DNA from: Halorussus gelatinilyticus
GTDB taxonomy: Archaea; Halobacteriota; Halobacteria; Halobacteriales; Haladaptataceae
DNA: 64,000 nt
Assembly (NCBI RefSeq): GCF_023238445.1
Contig: NZ_CP096658.1
Span: forward strand, 2,542,001-2,606,000
Direction of reading: 5' to 3'
The notes beneath the pieces are model-generated. The model ran no database searches and had not been told where the DNA came from. It was given only the letters and a program-made list of their open reading frames with translations. Numbering within the stretch: the first letter of the stretch is position 1; every line of letters starts with the position of its first letter. This document shows positions 24,584 through 33,567 of this stretch, piece after piece. Position numbers and translations under genes: made by a program.

Positions 24584-24955
24584 ATGAAGACCGGGATTCT
24601 CATCGTAGACGACTCGGAGTTCATGCGCCAACGGGTCAAGAGCGCGCTGGCCGACGACCAGTACCGAATCGTCGCCGAAGCGCCGAACGGCGCGTGGGCC
24701 ATCCAGAAGTACAAGGAGAACGCCGAGGAGGTGGACCTCATCCTGATGGACATCGTGATGCGGAAGGCCAACGGGCTGAAAGCGACCGCGGCCATCAAGA
24801 AACTGGACGACGACGTGCGGGTCATCATGTGTACCAGCGTCGGCCAGCGCCAGAAAATTCAGCTGGCGGCGCGGGCCGGGGCCGACGCCTACATCACCAA
24901 ACCCTTCGAGGACGAGGAGTTGACCGAGGCCATCGACGGGGTGGTGACGGGATGA
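24584..24955 (+). CDS. cheY: Chemotaxis response regulator CheY
   Basis: 123 residues, a lone receiver domain. LIVDDSEFMRQRV has the acidic pocket, the phosphorylated Asp lies in LILMDIVMRKANG, the switch Thr lies in VIMCTSVGQ and the Lys in AYITKPFEDEE. As in other archaea it should carry the signal from CheA to the motor through a CheF-type adaptor, but no cheF is present here. It is the first gene of the cluster; cheA follows after 57 nt with a GGAGGTG ribosome site. Confidence 0.95.
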   Translation: MKTGILIVDDSEFMRQRVKSALADDQYRIVAEAPNGAWAIQKYKENAEEVDLILMDIVMRKANGLKATAAIKKLDDDVRVIMCTSVGQRQKIQLAARAGADAYITKPFEDEELTEAIDGVVTG

Positions 24956-25012
24956 GCAGGGCCCCCGACGCCCGACAGCGCCCCCGGCGCGACCCGTCGC
25001 GGAGGTGCCGGA

Positions 25013-28000
25013 ATGGCCCCGACTGACGACGCCTTCTTCCGCGAGGCGAAGTCCCAGATCCGCGCGCTGAACGACGGCCTCCTCGCGGTCGAGCGCGGCG
25101 ACGCCGAGGTCGAAGTCGCCGACCTCTTCCGGGTAGCCCACTCGCTGAAGGGGTCGTGTCGCACTCACGGACTGGACGACGCCGGGGACCTCGCCCACGC
25201 CGTCGAGGACGTGCTGGACGCGCTCCGGGCGGGCGAGGTCGAACCGACTCCCGACCTCGTGGACGCGGCGCTCGACGCCGTGGACCTGCTGGAGGCGACG
25301 GTCCGGGCCGCCGCGGTCGGCGGTCAGGTGAAGGGAGACGCGGCTGCGACGCGGGCCGCGCTCCGGGAGGCGCTCGACGTGGCGCGCGCCGAGTCGCCCG
25401 GCGACCCCGGCTCCGGGGAGCCGTCGGAGTCTCTGACGCTGGACGGCCCCGCTTCCGGTCTCGGCGACTCCGACGACTGGGACCCCGCGGACGACGACCT
25501 GAGCGACGACGTGGTGGCGGCGCTCGAAGAGACCGACGAGTTCGACGACTTGGACGCGCTCCTCGACGAGGTGGACGCGCCGGAGGACGACGAGGAACTC
25601 GACGGCTGGGGGATGCTGGACGACGAGGCGGGCCGAGAGCGCGACGAGGACCCTGACCGGTCTTCCGAACCGGCCGAGTCCTCAGAATCGGCGGAGGCCC
25701 CCGAATCGACGGAGACCCCCGAACCGGCCGAGACGCCCGACGAACCGTCCTCCTTCTTCGAGCAGACCAAGGCGGAGGTCGGGGACGACGCCGACATCGA
25801 CGCGCTACAGGAGGACATCGACGCGGTGGAGTTCGGCGAGTTCGACGACGAAGACGAGTACACCATCGAGGAACTGATGGAACTCGAACCCGACGACCCC
25901 ACCGACGAACGCTCGGGCGACCTCACCGACGAGGCGTCCGGCGCTGGCGCGCCAGCGCCGGACGCCGACAGCACGGAAACCAGCGACGACTCGGAAGCCG
26001 GCGACGACCCGCTGGCGATGGACCCGCCGGCCGCGGACGACCCGAACGATAGGGTGGAACTGCCGCCGGACCTCCTCGGCGTCGGGCCGGACGCTGACGA
26101 CGAAACGGGCGAGCGGACCGCCGAATCGACCCCCGATTCAGACCCGCTCGCGGCAGACGACCCGAATTCGGAGTCGGTCGGCGACCCGCTTGGACTCGCC
26201 GACGCCGACCCGAGTTCCGACGACGCGCCAACCGTCGAGACCGGCGAAACCGACGACACCGACGATTCGACTTCGGGCGACCCCGGCGGTACGGAACCCT
26301 CGGAGCCGGAATCGACGGAATCGGACGACGGGACCGACGACGCGTCCGAAACCAACACCTTCGTCTTCGGTGACGAGGCCGAGACCGAATCCCCGTGGAG
26401 TGGCGAACTCGCGCAGACCGACGACCCCGTGGAAACCGACGAACTCGCAGAAACCGGCGACCACGCAGAAACCGGCGACCCCGAAGAAGTCGCGTCCGGC
26501 GAGGCGTCCGCCGCGCCAGCGGCGGACGCCGACGCCTCGCCGACCGAGGACGGGGCGAGCGAGGCGGCGGGCGATGCGGTGTCGGACGTCGTTCCGGATT
26601 CCGTACCGGACGCCGACGACGTTCCGGATTCCGACCTCGTGCCGGACTCGGACACCGTGCCGGACGCGGATTCGGTTCCCGAAACCGCGTCGCTCCCGGA
26701 CGCCGACCCGACGCCCGACGACGATTCGACGCCGGACCCCGAGTCGATGCCCGAGACCGACCTCGGCGTGGACTTGGACGCGGACTTCGACGCGGACCTC
26801 GGCGACGCCGAGGGGAGTCCGGACGCCGCCGCGACCGAGATGGACGTGTCCGTGGACGACGAGATGGCCGAGTTCGAGTCGCGCTTCGGCGACCGACTCG
26901 GCGAGCGCGCGGGCGACGACGACGAGGACGGCGCGGTGTTCCGGTCGGCGGTGACGACCATCGAGGAGAGCCGACTCGACGCCGAGCGATTCCCGACCGG
27001 CGGGCGCGCCGACCGCGAGCTCGAGGGCGACGAGTTCGACCGCTTGCAGGCGATGACCGTGGACGTGGACACCGCCGACGAACTCCTAAACGTCGCCGAA
27101 GAACTGTCGCTGACCCACCTCCGACTGGACGAGGCGGTCGGTCCCGGCACGGACGACGCCATCCGTGAGGAGGTCTCGAACCTCCTGCGAGTGCTGACGA
27201 AGTACCGCCGGACCGTGATGGACGTGCGTCTGATGCCGCTGGAAACAGCCATCGAGACGATTCCGAGGACGGTCCGGGACGTGGCGCGCTCGCAGGGCAA
27301 GGAAGTCGAGTTGGCGGTCAGCGACGCCGACGTGGAACTCGACCGCTCCATCGTGGACCGACTCCGGGACCCGCTGGTCCACCTCGCGCGAAACGCCGTG
27401 GACCACGGCATCGAGTCGCCCGACGAGCGCGAGGCCGCCGGGAAACCGCGGGCCGGAACGGTCGAGATTTCGGCCGAGCGCGTCGGCGACGAGGTGGTCG
27501 TGGAACTGGCCGACGACGGCCGGGGCGTCGAACCCGAGGCGGTCCGCGAGCGGGCCGTCGAAAACGGCGTCTGCTCGCGCGCCGAGGCCGACCGACTCTC
27601 CGACGACGAGACCTACGACCTGCTCTTCGAACCCGGCCTCACGACGGCCGAGGAGGTGACGGACGTGAGCGGTCGCGGCGTCGGGATGGACGTGGTGAAC
27701 CGGACCGTCGCGGACCTCAACGGCTCGGTCTCGGTCGAGAGCGAACCGGGCTACGGGACTACGGTCCGACTCCGTGTTCCGGTCTCCATCGCGCTCACGG
27801 AGGTCCTCTTCGTCGAGGCCGAGGGCCAGACGTTCGGGATTCCGATGGCGTCCGTCGAGCAGATTACGGCCGCGCCGCCGGTCGAGGAGAGCGAGGGCCG
27901 GGAGGTGGTCCGGCGCTCGAACCTCGATTTGGTCGGCGGACTCCCGGAAGGCGTCGAGGCCGACGACGCCTATCCGCTCCGGAGCCTCCGGAGCGCGCTC

Positions 28001-28300
28001 GACCTCGCCGAGCGCGACGACGCGGCGTTGGGGAGCGACGCGGACTCCGGGGGTACCCCCACCGAGTCCGACGGCCCCGCCGCGGCGTCCGCCGCCGACC
28101 CCGGCGCGCCGGACTCCCAAATCGTCTGGATTCGCCACGAGTCGGGGCGACTCGCGCTCAGATGTGACCGCGTGGTCGCCTCCCAGGAGGTCGTGGTCCG
28201 GCCCTACGGCGACCTGTTGCGCGACGTGCCCGGCGTCAGCGGCGCGACGACGCTCGGCGACGGCGAGGCAGTCAACGTACTGGACGTGGCGACGCTATGA
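25013..28300 (+). CDS. cheA: Chemotaxis histidine kinase CheA with very long acidic linker
   Basis: 1095 residues, well above the 650-700 usual. P1/Hpt lies at about 1-110 with phosphoryl site H43 in VAHSLKGSCRTHG. Residues about 130-660 are a low-complexity Asp/Glu/Ser/Pro/Thr region with repeats such as PDSDxxPDxDxVP; no P2 domain is visible. The P3 dimer helices start near 673. The ATPase has N box HLARNAVDHGIE (about 790), G1 DDGRGV (about 833) and G2 GRGVGMDVV (about 886). The C-terminal CheW-like domain has a Gly/Ala/Asp insertion near 1005-1035. The stop overlaps cheC as ATGA. Confidence 0.95.
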   Translation: MAPTDDAFFREAKSQIRALNDGLLAVERGDAEVEVADLFRVAHSLKGSCRTHGLDDAGDLAHAVEDVLDALRAGEVEPTPDLVDAALDAVDLLEATVRAAAVGGQVKGDAAATRAALREALDVARAESPGDPGSGEPSESLTLDGPASGLGDSDDWDPADDDLSDDVVAALEETDEFDDLDALLDEVDAPEDDEELDGWGMLDDEAGRERDEDPDRSSEPAESSESAEAPESTETPEPAETPDEPSSFFEQTKAEVGDDADIDALQEDIDAVEFGEFDDEDEYTIEELMELEPDDPTDERSGDLTDEASGAGAPAPDADSTETSDDSEAGDDPLAMDPPAADDPNDRVELPPDLLGVGPDADDETGERTAESTPDSDPLAADDPNSESVGDPLGLADADPSSDDAPTVETGETDDTDDSTSGDPGGTEPSEPESTESDDGTDDASETNTFVFGDEAETESPWSGELAQTDDPVETDELAETGDHAETGDPEEVASGEASAAPAADADASPTEDGASEAAGDAVSDVVPDSVPDADDVPDSDLVPDSDTVPDADSVPETASLPDADPTPDDDSTPDPESMPETDLGVDLDADFDADLGDAEGSPDAAATEMDVSVDDEMAEFESRFGDRLGERAGDDDEDGAVFRSAVTTIEESRLDAERFPTGGRADRELEGDEFDRLQAMTVDVDTADELLNVAEELSLTHLRLDEAVGPGTDDAIREEVSNLLRVLTKYRRTVMDVRLMPLETAIETIPRTVRDVARSQGKEVELAVSDADVELDRSIVDRLRDPLVHLARNAVDHGIESPDEREAAGKPRAGTVEISAERVGDEVVVELADDGRGVEPEAVRERAVENGVCSRAEADRLSDDETYDLLFEPGLTTAEEVTDVSGRGVGMDVVNRTVADLNGSVSVESEPGYGTTVRLRVPVSIALTEVLFVEAEGQTFGIPMASVEQITAAPPVEESEGREVVRRSNLDLVGGLPEGVEADDAYPLRSLRSALDLAERDDAALGSDADSGGTPTESDGPAAASAADPGAPDSQIVWIRHESGRLALRCDRVVASQEVVVRPYGDLLRDVPGVSGATTLGDGEAVNVLDVATL

Positions 28301-29592
28301 AACTCGACGTGGACACCCTCGGCACGTTCTACGAGATGGCCCGCGAGGGGGCCGGACTCGCCGCGAATCGCCTGAGTTCGATGACAGACATCCCGGCGCG
28401 GGTCAACGTCACGCACCTCAACTTCACCCGCGACGCCTCCATCGCCCGCGACCTGACCGACACGGGGTGGGTCGGCATCCGGGTCGGTCTCTCGGACGGG
28501 TTCGGCGGGACCTCGCTGCTGCTGTTCGACCGCGAGAGCGCCGCGACCATCGCCTCGGCGGTCGTCGCGGACATCCCGACGGTCGAGGAGGGGACGCTAC
28601 AGGACAGCACCGTGACCGAAATCGCCCAGATAATGAACAACGGGTTCGTGGACGGGTGGGCGAACGTGCTGGACACCAACATCGACGTGTCGGCTCCGAC
28701 CTACGTCGCCGCGGACCACCCCGACGAGTTTCTGGACGACGAGACGCTGGCGCTCGGCGGTGAGACGGTGGCTTCGGGGGCTGACGAGGCGGGGAGCGCG
28801 GACGACCTCGCGGTCCTGTTCCGGAACAACCTCGAAGCGGTCGGCGAGGAACTGACCTTCCGCCACTACCTCGTGCCCGACGGCGAGACGGTCCGACGGC
28901 TCTTCGAAGCCCGGACCGAGGAGCGCGCCATCGAGTTCGAGAAACTGGTCGGGTTCGACCGCATCGCCCAGCGCGGCGCGACGCAGGTCGCGTCGAACCT
29001 GACCCAGATGACCGGCATCGAGATGGACGTGGACATCCGGCGCATCAACTTCATCTCGCTCGACGCGATTCCGAGCGAGGTCTCGACCGAGCGCAAGATC
29101 GGCGTCGCGTTCAGTTTCCGAGGGATGCCCAGCGGCTACCTCCTCTTTCTGTTCGGCGAGGAGTCGGCCCGGCGGCTGGTCGCTCGGAGCGCCGAGACCC
29201 GGACCGCGGCGGGCCTCGGGGAGTTCGAGCGCGACGCGATTCAGGAGCTCTCGAACGTGATGGCCAGCGGGATGCTCGACGGGTGGGCGAACCTGCTGGA
29301 CACGAGCATCGACCACTCGACGCCCGCCTACGCCCACGACATGGGCGCGGCGGTCGTGGACCCCCTCGTCGTGGGACTGGGCGAATCTCAGGAGTTCGCC
29401 TTCGTCTTCGACACGCGCATCGAGGCGGTCGATACCGAGGTGGACCTCGACATCTACGTGATTCCCGACGAGGAGGACCTGCGCGAGGCGCTCGGCGCGT
29501 TCGAGATGGGCCGCGTGGCCGAGACGCGACCCGAGGCCGACACCGACATCTCCGACGAGGAGATGGACCTCGACTACTGGGAATCGCTGTGA
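28297..29592 (+). CDS. cheC: Tandem CheC-type phosphatase/adaptor (two CheC units)
   Basis: 431 residues made of two CheC units. The active-site pattern D/S-x3-E-x2-N is complete in the second (D313, E317, N320 in RDAIQELSNVMASG). In the first the Asn is replaced by Gln (E108 and Q111 in DSTVTEIAQIMNNG), so only the second unit is expected to remove phosphate from CheY-P. Each unit continues with DGWANxLDTxID. The gene overlaps cheA by 4 nt. The last 30 residues are acidic (DTDISDEEMDLDYWESL). Confidence 0.88.
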   Translation: MKLDVDTLGTFYEMAREGAGLAANRLSSMTDIPARVNVTHLNFTRDASIARDLTDTGWVGIRVGLSDGFGGTSLLLFDRESAATIASAVVADIPTVEEGTLQDSTVTEIAQIMNNGFVDGWANVLDTNIDVSAPTYVAADHPDEFLDDETLALGGETVASGADEAGSADDLAVLFRNNLEAVGEELTFRHYLVPDGETVRRLFEARTEERAIEFEKLVGFDRIAQRGATQVASNLTQMTGIEMDVDIRRINFISLDAIPSEVSTERKIGVAFSFRGMPSGYLLFLFGEESARRLVARSAETRTAAGLGEFERDAIQELSNVMASGMLDGWANLLDTSIDHSTPAYAHDMGAAVVDPLVVGLGESQEFAFVFDTRIEAVDTEVDLDIYVIPDEEDLREALGAFEMGRVAETRPEADTDISDEEMDLDYWESL

Positions 29593-29826
29593 GGGCCGGT
29601 TTTTCGATTTCGGGGACGACGCGGGGCGACCGCCGACGAGAGGCGTAGATTTCCCGCAGGAACGGCCAGAACAGTTATAGTATCGGTGTGACTTCGATTC
29701 GAACATGTATCAGCGTCGGAGGGGTCGCGCTGGCGTCCGAATCCGCCAGCAGGCGACGGCTCCCACCCGGCCGACCCGCCTTGCACCGACTCGAAACCGA
29801 CCCCTCACGAAACGGTGGTGTCAGTT

Positions 29827-30378
29827 TTGCACGGTATCGTACTGAAGGGGCTGAAGGACTTCGTGACGACGGAGTACGACCGCGAGGCGTGGCACGCGAT
29901 TCAGGACGCGGCGGGCGTCGCCGGCGAGGTGTACGTCCCCGTGACCGAGTACGACGACGCCGACGTGCTGGCGCTGGTCGAGGCCGCCTCGGAGGCGACC
30001 GGCGAGGACGTGCCGGACCTCCTCGACGCCTTCGGGCGGTTTCTCGTCCCGCCGCTGGTCGAGACCTACGGCGTCCACGTCGATACCGACTGGACCGGTC
30101 TCGAACTGATAGCCAACGTCGAGACGTACATCCACGAGGCCCTGCGCGCCAAGCAGCTCTCGACGTACACCCCGCCGGCGCTCGCCTCGGAGTGGGTCGG
30201 CGACGAGACGGTGCGCGTGACCTACACCTCCGAGCGCGAACTCTGTCCGCTGGCGAAGGGTCTGCTGACCGGCATCGGCGACTACTACGGCGAGTCGTTC
30301 GACGTCGAGGAGCCGACGTGTATGCTCGACGGCGACGACCGGTGCGAACTCCTCGTCAGCGGTCCGACCGAGGCGTGA
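29827..30378 (+). CDS. H-NOX (haem nitric oxide/oxygen binding) protein 1
   Basis: 183 residues if translation begins at TTG 29827, which gives the family start L/MHGIVLKGLKDFV and places GGTGGTG as ribosome site. In-frame GTGs at 29815 and 29818 add 3-4 residues. Proximal haem ligand H103 is in ETYIHEALR. The haem-propionate motif Y-x-S-x-R is VTYTSERELC. After the core comes EEPTCMLDGDDRCELLV, a two-Cys tail also present in the next gene. No obvious distal-pocket Tyr suggests NO rather than O2 binding. It is a likely soluble input to the neighbouring transducer. Confidence 0.82.
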   Translation: MHGIVLKGLKDFVTTEYDREAWHAIQDAAGVAGEVYVPVTEYDDADVLALVEAASEATGEDVPDLLDAFGRFLVPPLVETYGVHVDTDWTGLELIANVETYIHEALRAKQLSTYTPPALASEWVGDETVRVTYTSERELCPLAKGLLTGIGDYYGESFDVEEPTCMLDGDDRCELLVSGPTEA

Positions 30379-30475
30379 AACCGACCGCTCGCTCGGTGGC
30401 GCGTCCGTGCCACCGCCGACGCTCGCGACCGCCGGCGAACGCCCGGACCGCGCCGCCTTCCGGGAGAGACCAACC

Positions 30476-31069
30476 ATGCACGGAATCATCTTCAAATCGC
30501 TGAAAGACTTCGTGGTGCGCGACCACGGCCACGAGACGTGGGACGCGGTCCGCCGCGCGGCGGACCTCGACGGGCGCGTGTACTTGCCCATCGACACGTA
30601 CGACGACGGCGAGTTGATTCGACTCGCGGAGGCGGTCGGCGACGAGACCGGGACCCCGACTCCCGACCTGCTGGAGGCGTTCGGGCGGGTCGCGGCCGGG
30701 CAACTGCTCGACACCTACGGCAACGTCGTCGCCGACGACTGGACGACCCTCGACGTAGTGGCCAACGCCGAGGCGGGCATCCACACCGTCCTCCGGGCGC
30801 ACAACCCCGACCTCGACCCGCCGGAGTTGGTCTGTCGCCGGGAGCAGGGAGAAGAGGCTGGGACGAGAGAGGAGGGCGAAGCGAGCGAGGAAGACGAGAT
30901 GAGCGAGGGGCGAGTGCGGGTGGTCTATCGGTCGCCGCGCCGCCTCTGCTTCGTGGCGAAGGGCATCGTCCGCGGCGTGGCCGACCACTACGGCGAGGAG
31001 GTGCAGGTGACCGAACCGACCTGCATGCACGAGGGCGCTGACCACTGCGAACTGGTCGTGACCCGATAG
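30476..31069 (+). CDS. H-NOX (haem nitric oxide/oxygen binding) protein 2
   Basis: 197 residues, a clear paralogue of the preceding gene. It starts MHGIIFKSLKDFVVRDHGHE; H103 in EAGIHTVLRAH is the proximal ligand, VVYRSPRRLC is the Y-x-S-x-R motif, and the tail PTCMHEGADHCELVV keeps the two Cys. It carries an extra Glu-rich insertion of about 25 residues (EQGEEAGTREEGEASEEDE) before the YxSxR strand. The two genes arose by tandem duplication and may differ in gas affinity. It lies directly upstream of the transducer gene. Confidence 0.85.
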   Translation: MHGIIFKSLKDFVVRDHGHETWDAVRRAADLDGRVYLPIDTYDDGELIRLAEAVGDETGTPTPDLLEAFGRVAAGQLLDTYGNVVADDWTTLDVVANAEAGIHTVLRAHNPDLDPPELVCRREQGEEAGTREEGEASEEDEMSEGRVRVVYRSPRRLCFVAKGIVRGVADHYGEEVQVTEPTCMHEGADHCELVVTR

Positions 31070-31206
31070 GTCCGCGCCGCCGTGGGGGTCGCCGCGGGGT
31101 CGCCGCGAGGCCGACCGCGCTCCCCGCTGGCGGAACCGAGCCGAGAGCTATCAGTCGAAATTTCTTCTCTCCGATATTTCATAACTAACCGCTCATGTTG
31201 CGTGAA

Positions 31207-31217
31207 GATTTATTACG
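31207..31217 (+). promoter_or_regulatory. Promoter of the transducer gene
   Basis: GATTTATTACG, 23-33 nt before the ATG of the transducer. It suggests that transducer-cheW-cheC-cheD can be transcribed apart from the upstream cheY-cheA-cheC-H-NOX part. Confidence 0.5.
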
Positions 31218-31239
31218 CCCTGCCGAATGGGTTTGCTCA

Positions 31240-33060
31240 ATGTCTACCTTTCCGCGCGCACTCGTCCCTGCGTTCGTCAGGCGACGGTACTCGCTGAAGT
31301 TCGCCCTGACGATGGTACTCGTCGGCGCGGCCGCGGCCGGCGGCGTGTACGCGACCGGTCAGTTCGACCGAACTGTCGTCGGCGCGACGCTCGGCGGCGC
31401 GCTCCTCGCTGGCGTCGTCGGAACCGTCGTCTCGTGGCGCGCGAGTCGGTCGCTCGACCGACTCGTCGCCAGCGCCGACCGCCGGGCCGACGGCGAGGAA
31501 CCGTCGTTCGAGTCGGCCCGCATCGACTGCGTTGGCCGCGTCGCCGACTCGATGGCCGAGACCCACGACACCCTGCTCGAACAGCACCGGGCCAGACTCG
31601 CCGCGGAGGACCTGAACGCCCACGTCGAGCAGACCGCCGAGGAGTACGGCGAGGTCATGCGCCGGTGCGCCGACGGCGACTTGGACGAGCGGATGGACCC
31701 CAGTTCCGAGAGCGAGGCGATGGAACGGGTCGCCACCGAGTTCAACGGAATGATATCGACGTTCGAGGAGACCGTGGACAACCTCACACGGTTCGCAAAC
31801 GAGGTGGCGACCTACAGCCAAGAGGTCACGCTCAGCACCGAGGAGGTCAGCGACGGGAGTTCGCGCGTCGTGGACTCGCTCCGGGACATCTCCGCAGAGG
31901 CCGAGACCCAGACCGACGACCTGCAGGCCGCGACCGACCAGATGAACCGCCTCTCGACCGCCGTCCAAGAGGTCGCGGCCTCGACCGACGAGGTGGCCTC
32001 CATCGCCGAGCGCACCGCCGAGACGGGCCGGGAGGGCCGTGAGGCCGCCACCGACGCCGTGGAGGGGATGAACGACATCGAGAGCGAGTCCGAGGACACC
32101 GTCGAGGCAATCGAGAGCCTGGAAGCCGAGGTCCAGCAGGTGGACGAGCTCATCGACTTCATCTCGGAAATCGCCGAGCAGACGAACATGCTCGCGCTCA
32201 ACGCCCACATCGAGGCGTCGCGGGCGGGCGAGCAGGGCGCGGGCTTCGCGGCCGTGGCGAACGAGATCAAGGAACTCGCCGAGCGCACGAAGGAGGCGGC
32301 GGCCGACATCGAACAGCGTCTGAACGGGATTCAGGACCAGACCGACCGGACCGTGGACGAGGTCCGGGACACCAGCGAGCGCATCGCCCAGCAGACCGAC
32401 TCGGTGGAGAACGCCGCCGAAGCGCTCGCGGACATCGCGGGCTACGCCCAGGAGACCAACGCCGGCGTCCAAGAGATTTCGGACGCGACCCAAGAGCAGG
32501 CCGACTCCACGAAGGAGGCCCTCGACATGGTGGAGGAGGCCGCCGCGGTCAGCGAGGGCATCACCGACGAGGCGACGACGGTCGCGGCCTCCGCCGAGTC
32601 GCAGACGATGGCTCTCTCGCAGGTCTCCGAGAGCGCGAGCGACCTCGCCGCGCAGGCGACCCAACTCAGCAACGCGCTCGACTCGTTCGACACCGACGAG
32701 GCGCGCGCGGCGACTTCGGCGTCCGGGAACGAGGAAGTCGGCGACGCGAGCGGGACCGTCGACGCCGGAGACGCCGACGGGACCGAGACCGCCGACGCCG
32801 AGGACGGCGACGACGCCGTCCACCCCGACGAGCGCGACACCGAGGCAGTGGCGGTCGCCTCGACGGCCGAGGGGAGCGAGTCGGACTCGCCGGTCCCGAA
32901 CGAGGAAGCCGACCCGTCGGCCGAGGGCGACGCAGACCTCGTCGCCGAGGATGACGCAGACCTTATCGCCGACGACGATGCGGACTCCCTCGACGAGGAC
33001 GCCGGATCCGACCCGCTCGCGGACGACGCGGACCCGCTGGCGGGGGATAAGGAGGTCTGA
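31240..33060 (+). CDS. Methyl-accepting transducer with two membrane helices and no extracellular domain
   Basis: 606 residues. TM1 (about 18-38) and TM2 (about 45-65) are joined by only about 6 residues, so there is no outside sensor domain. A HAMP-like region lies at about 130-165 and the long coiled coil at 170-480. The signalling tip is [20 protein letters not shown] (near residue 310). The last 115 residues are acidic and disordered and do not end in a CheR-tethering pentapeptide. The layout recalls transducers that take the signal from a partner protein, as sensory-rhodopsin transducers do; here the H-NOX pair is the obvious candidate (inference). Confidence 0.92.
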   Translation: MSTFPRALVPAFVRRRYSLKFALTMVLVGAAAAGGVYATGQFDRTVVGATLGGALLAGVVGTVVSWRASRSLDRLVASADRRADGEEPSFESARIDCVGRVADSMAETHDTLLEQHRARLAAEDLNAHVEQTAEEYGEVMRRCADGDLDERMDPSSESEAMERVATEFNGMISTFEETVDNLTRFANEVATYSQEVTLSTEEVSDGSSRVVDSLRDISAEAETQTDDLQAATDQMNRLSTAVQEVAASTDEVASIAERTAETGREGREAATDAVEGMNDIESESEDTVEAIESLEAEVQQVDELIDFISEIAEQTNMLALNAHIEASRAGEQGAGFAAVANEIKELAERTKEAAADIEQRLNGIQDQTDRTVDEVRDTSERIAQQTDSVENAAEALADIAGYAQETNAGVQEISDATQEQADSTKEALDMVEEAAAVSEGITDEATTVAASAESQTMALSQVSESASDLAAQATQLSNALDSFDTDEARAATSASGNEEVGDASGTVDAGDADGTETADAEDGDDAVHPDERDTEAVAVASTAEGSESDSPVPNEEADPSAEGDADLVAEDDADLIADDDADSLDEDAGSDPLADDADPLAGDKEV

Positions 33061-33063
33061 CGG

Positions 33064-33567
33064 ATGAGCGGCGAGATTCGCGCGACGACGCCCGAGACCA
33101 CCGAGGACCGACGCGAGTGGGTCGAGTTCGTCCGGTTCCCGCTCGGCGACCACGCCTACGGGCTGGAACTCGGCCGCGTCGAGCAGATAGTCCCGGACCC
33201 CGACGTGACGCCGGTGCCCCAGACCGGCCCCGCAATCGCGGGCGTGACGAATCTGGGAAGCGAGATTCCGGTCGTGGTGGACGCCCGCGCGCTCCTCGGA
33301 CTGACGCCGGGACCGGACGACGCGGAGCCGACGCTCCTCGTGCTGGACCGCGACGACGACCGGCCGACCGGCCTGCTGGTCGAGGCGGTGACGGGCATCG
33401 ACGCCCACCACGTCGATACCGTCGCCGCGCCCCACGAGGCGGCGTGGGACCCGCCGGTCGGTCGGCGGTGGTTCCGCGCCGTGGTCGAGGACTCGGAGCG
33501 CGCCGACCGGCCCATCGGCGTCCTGGATTTGGACGTGGTGGTAGACAACGCGAGGGACCAGTCGTGA
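33064..33567 (+). CDS. cheW: Chemotaxis coupling protein CheW
   Basis: 167 residues, one CheW domain. FVRFPLGDHAYGLELGRVEQ opens the first subdomain and AGVTNLGSEIPVVVDARALL the second. It links transducer and CheA in the receptor array. The ATG is 3 nt after the transducer stop and the TGA overlaps the GTG of the next gene, so the three are one translational block. Confidence 0.92.
   Translation: MSGEIRATTPETTEDRREWVEFVRFPLGDHAYGLELGRVEQIVPDPDVTPVPQTGPAIAGVTNLGSEIPVVVDARALLGLTPGPDDAEPTLLVLDRDDDRPTGLLVEAVTGIDAHHVDTVAAPHEAAWDPPVGRRWFRAVVEDSERADRPIGVLDLDVVVDNARDQS

Noticed and set aside
29705-29845. 46-codon frame upstream of the first H-NOX gene
   Set aside because: The product is very basic (Arg/Gln/Pro/Thr) and overlaps the H-NOX start in another frame; it looks like leader sequence.
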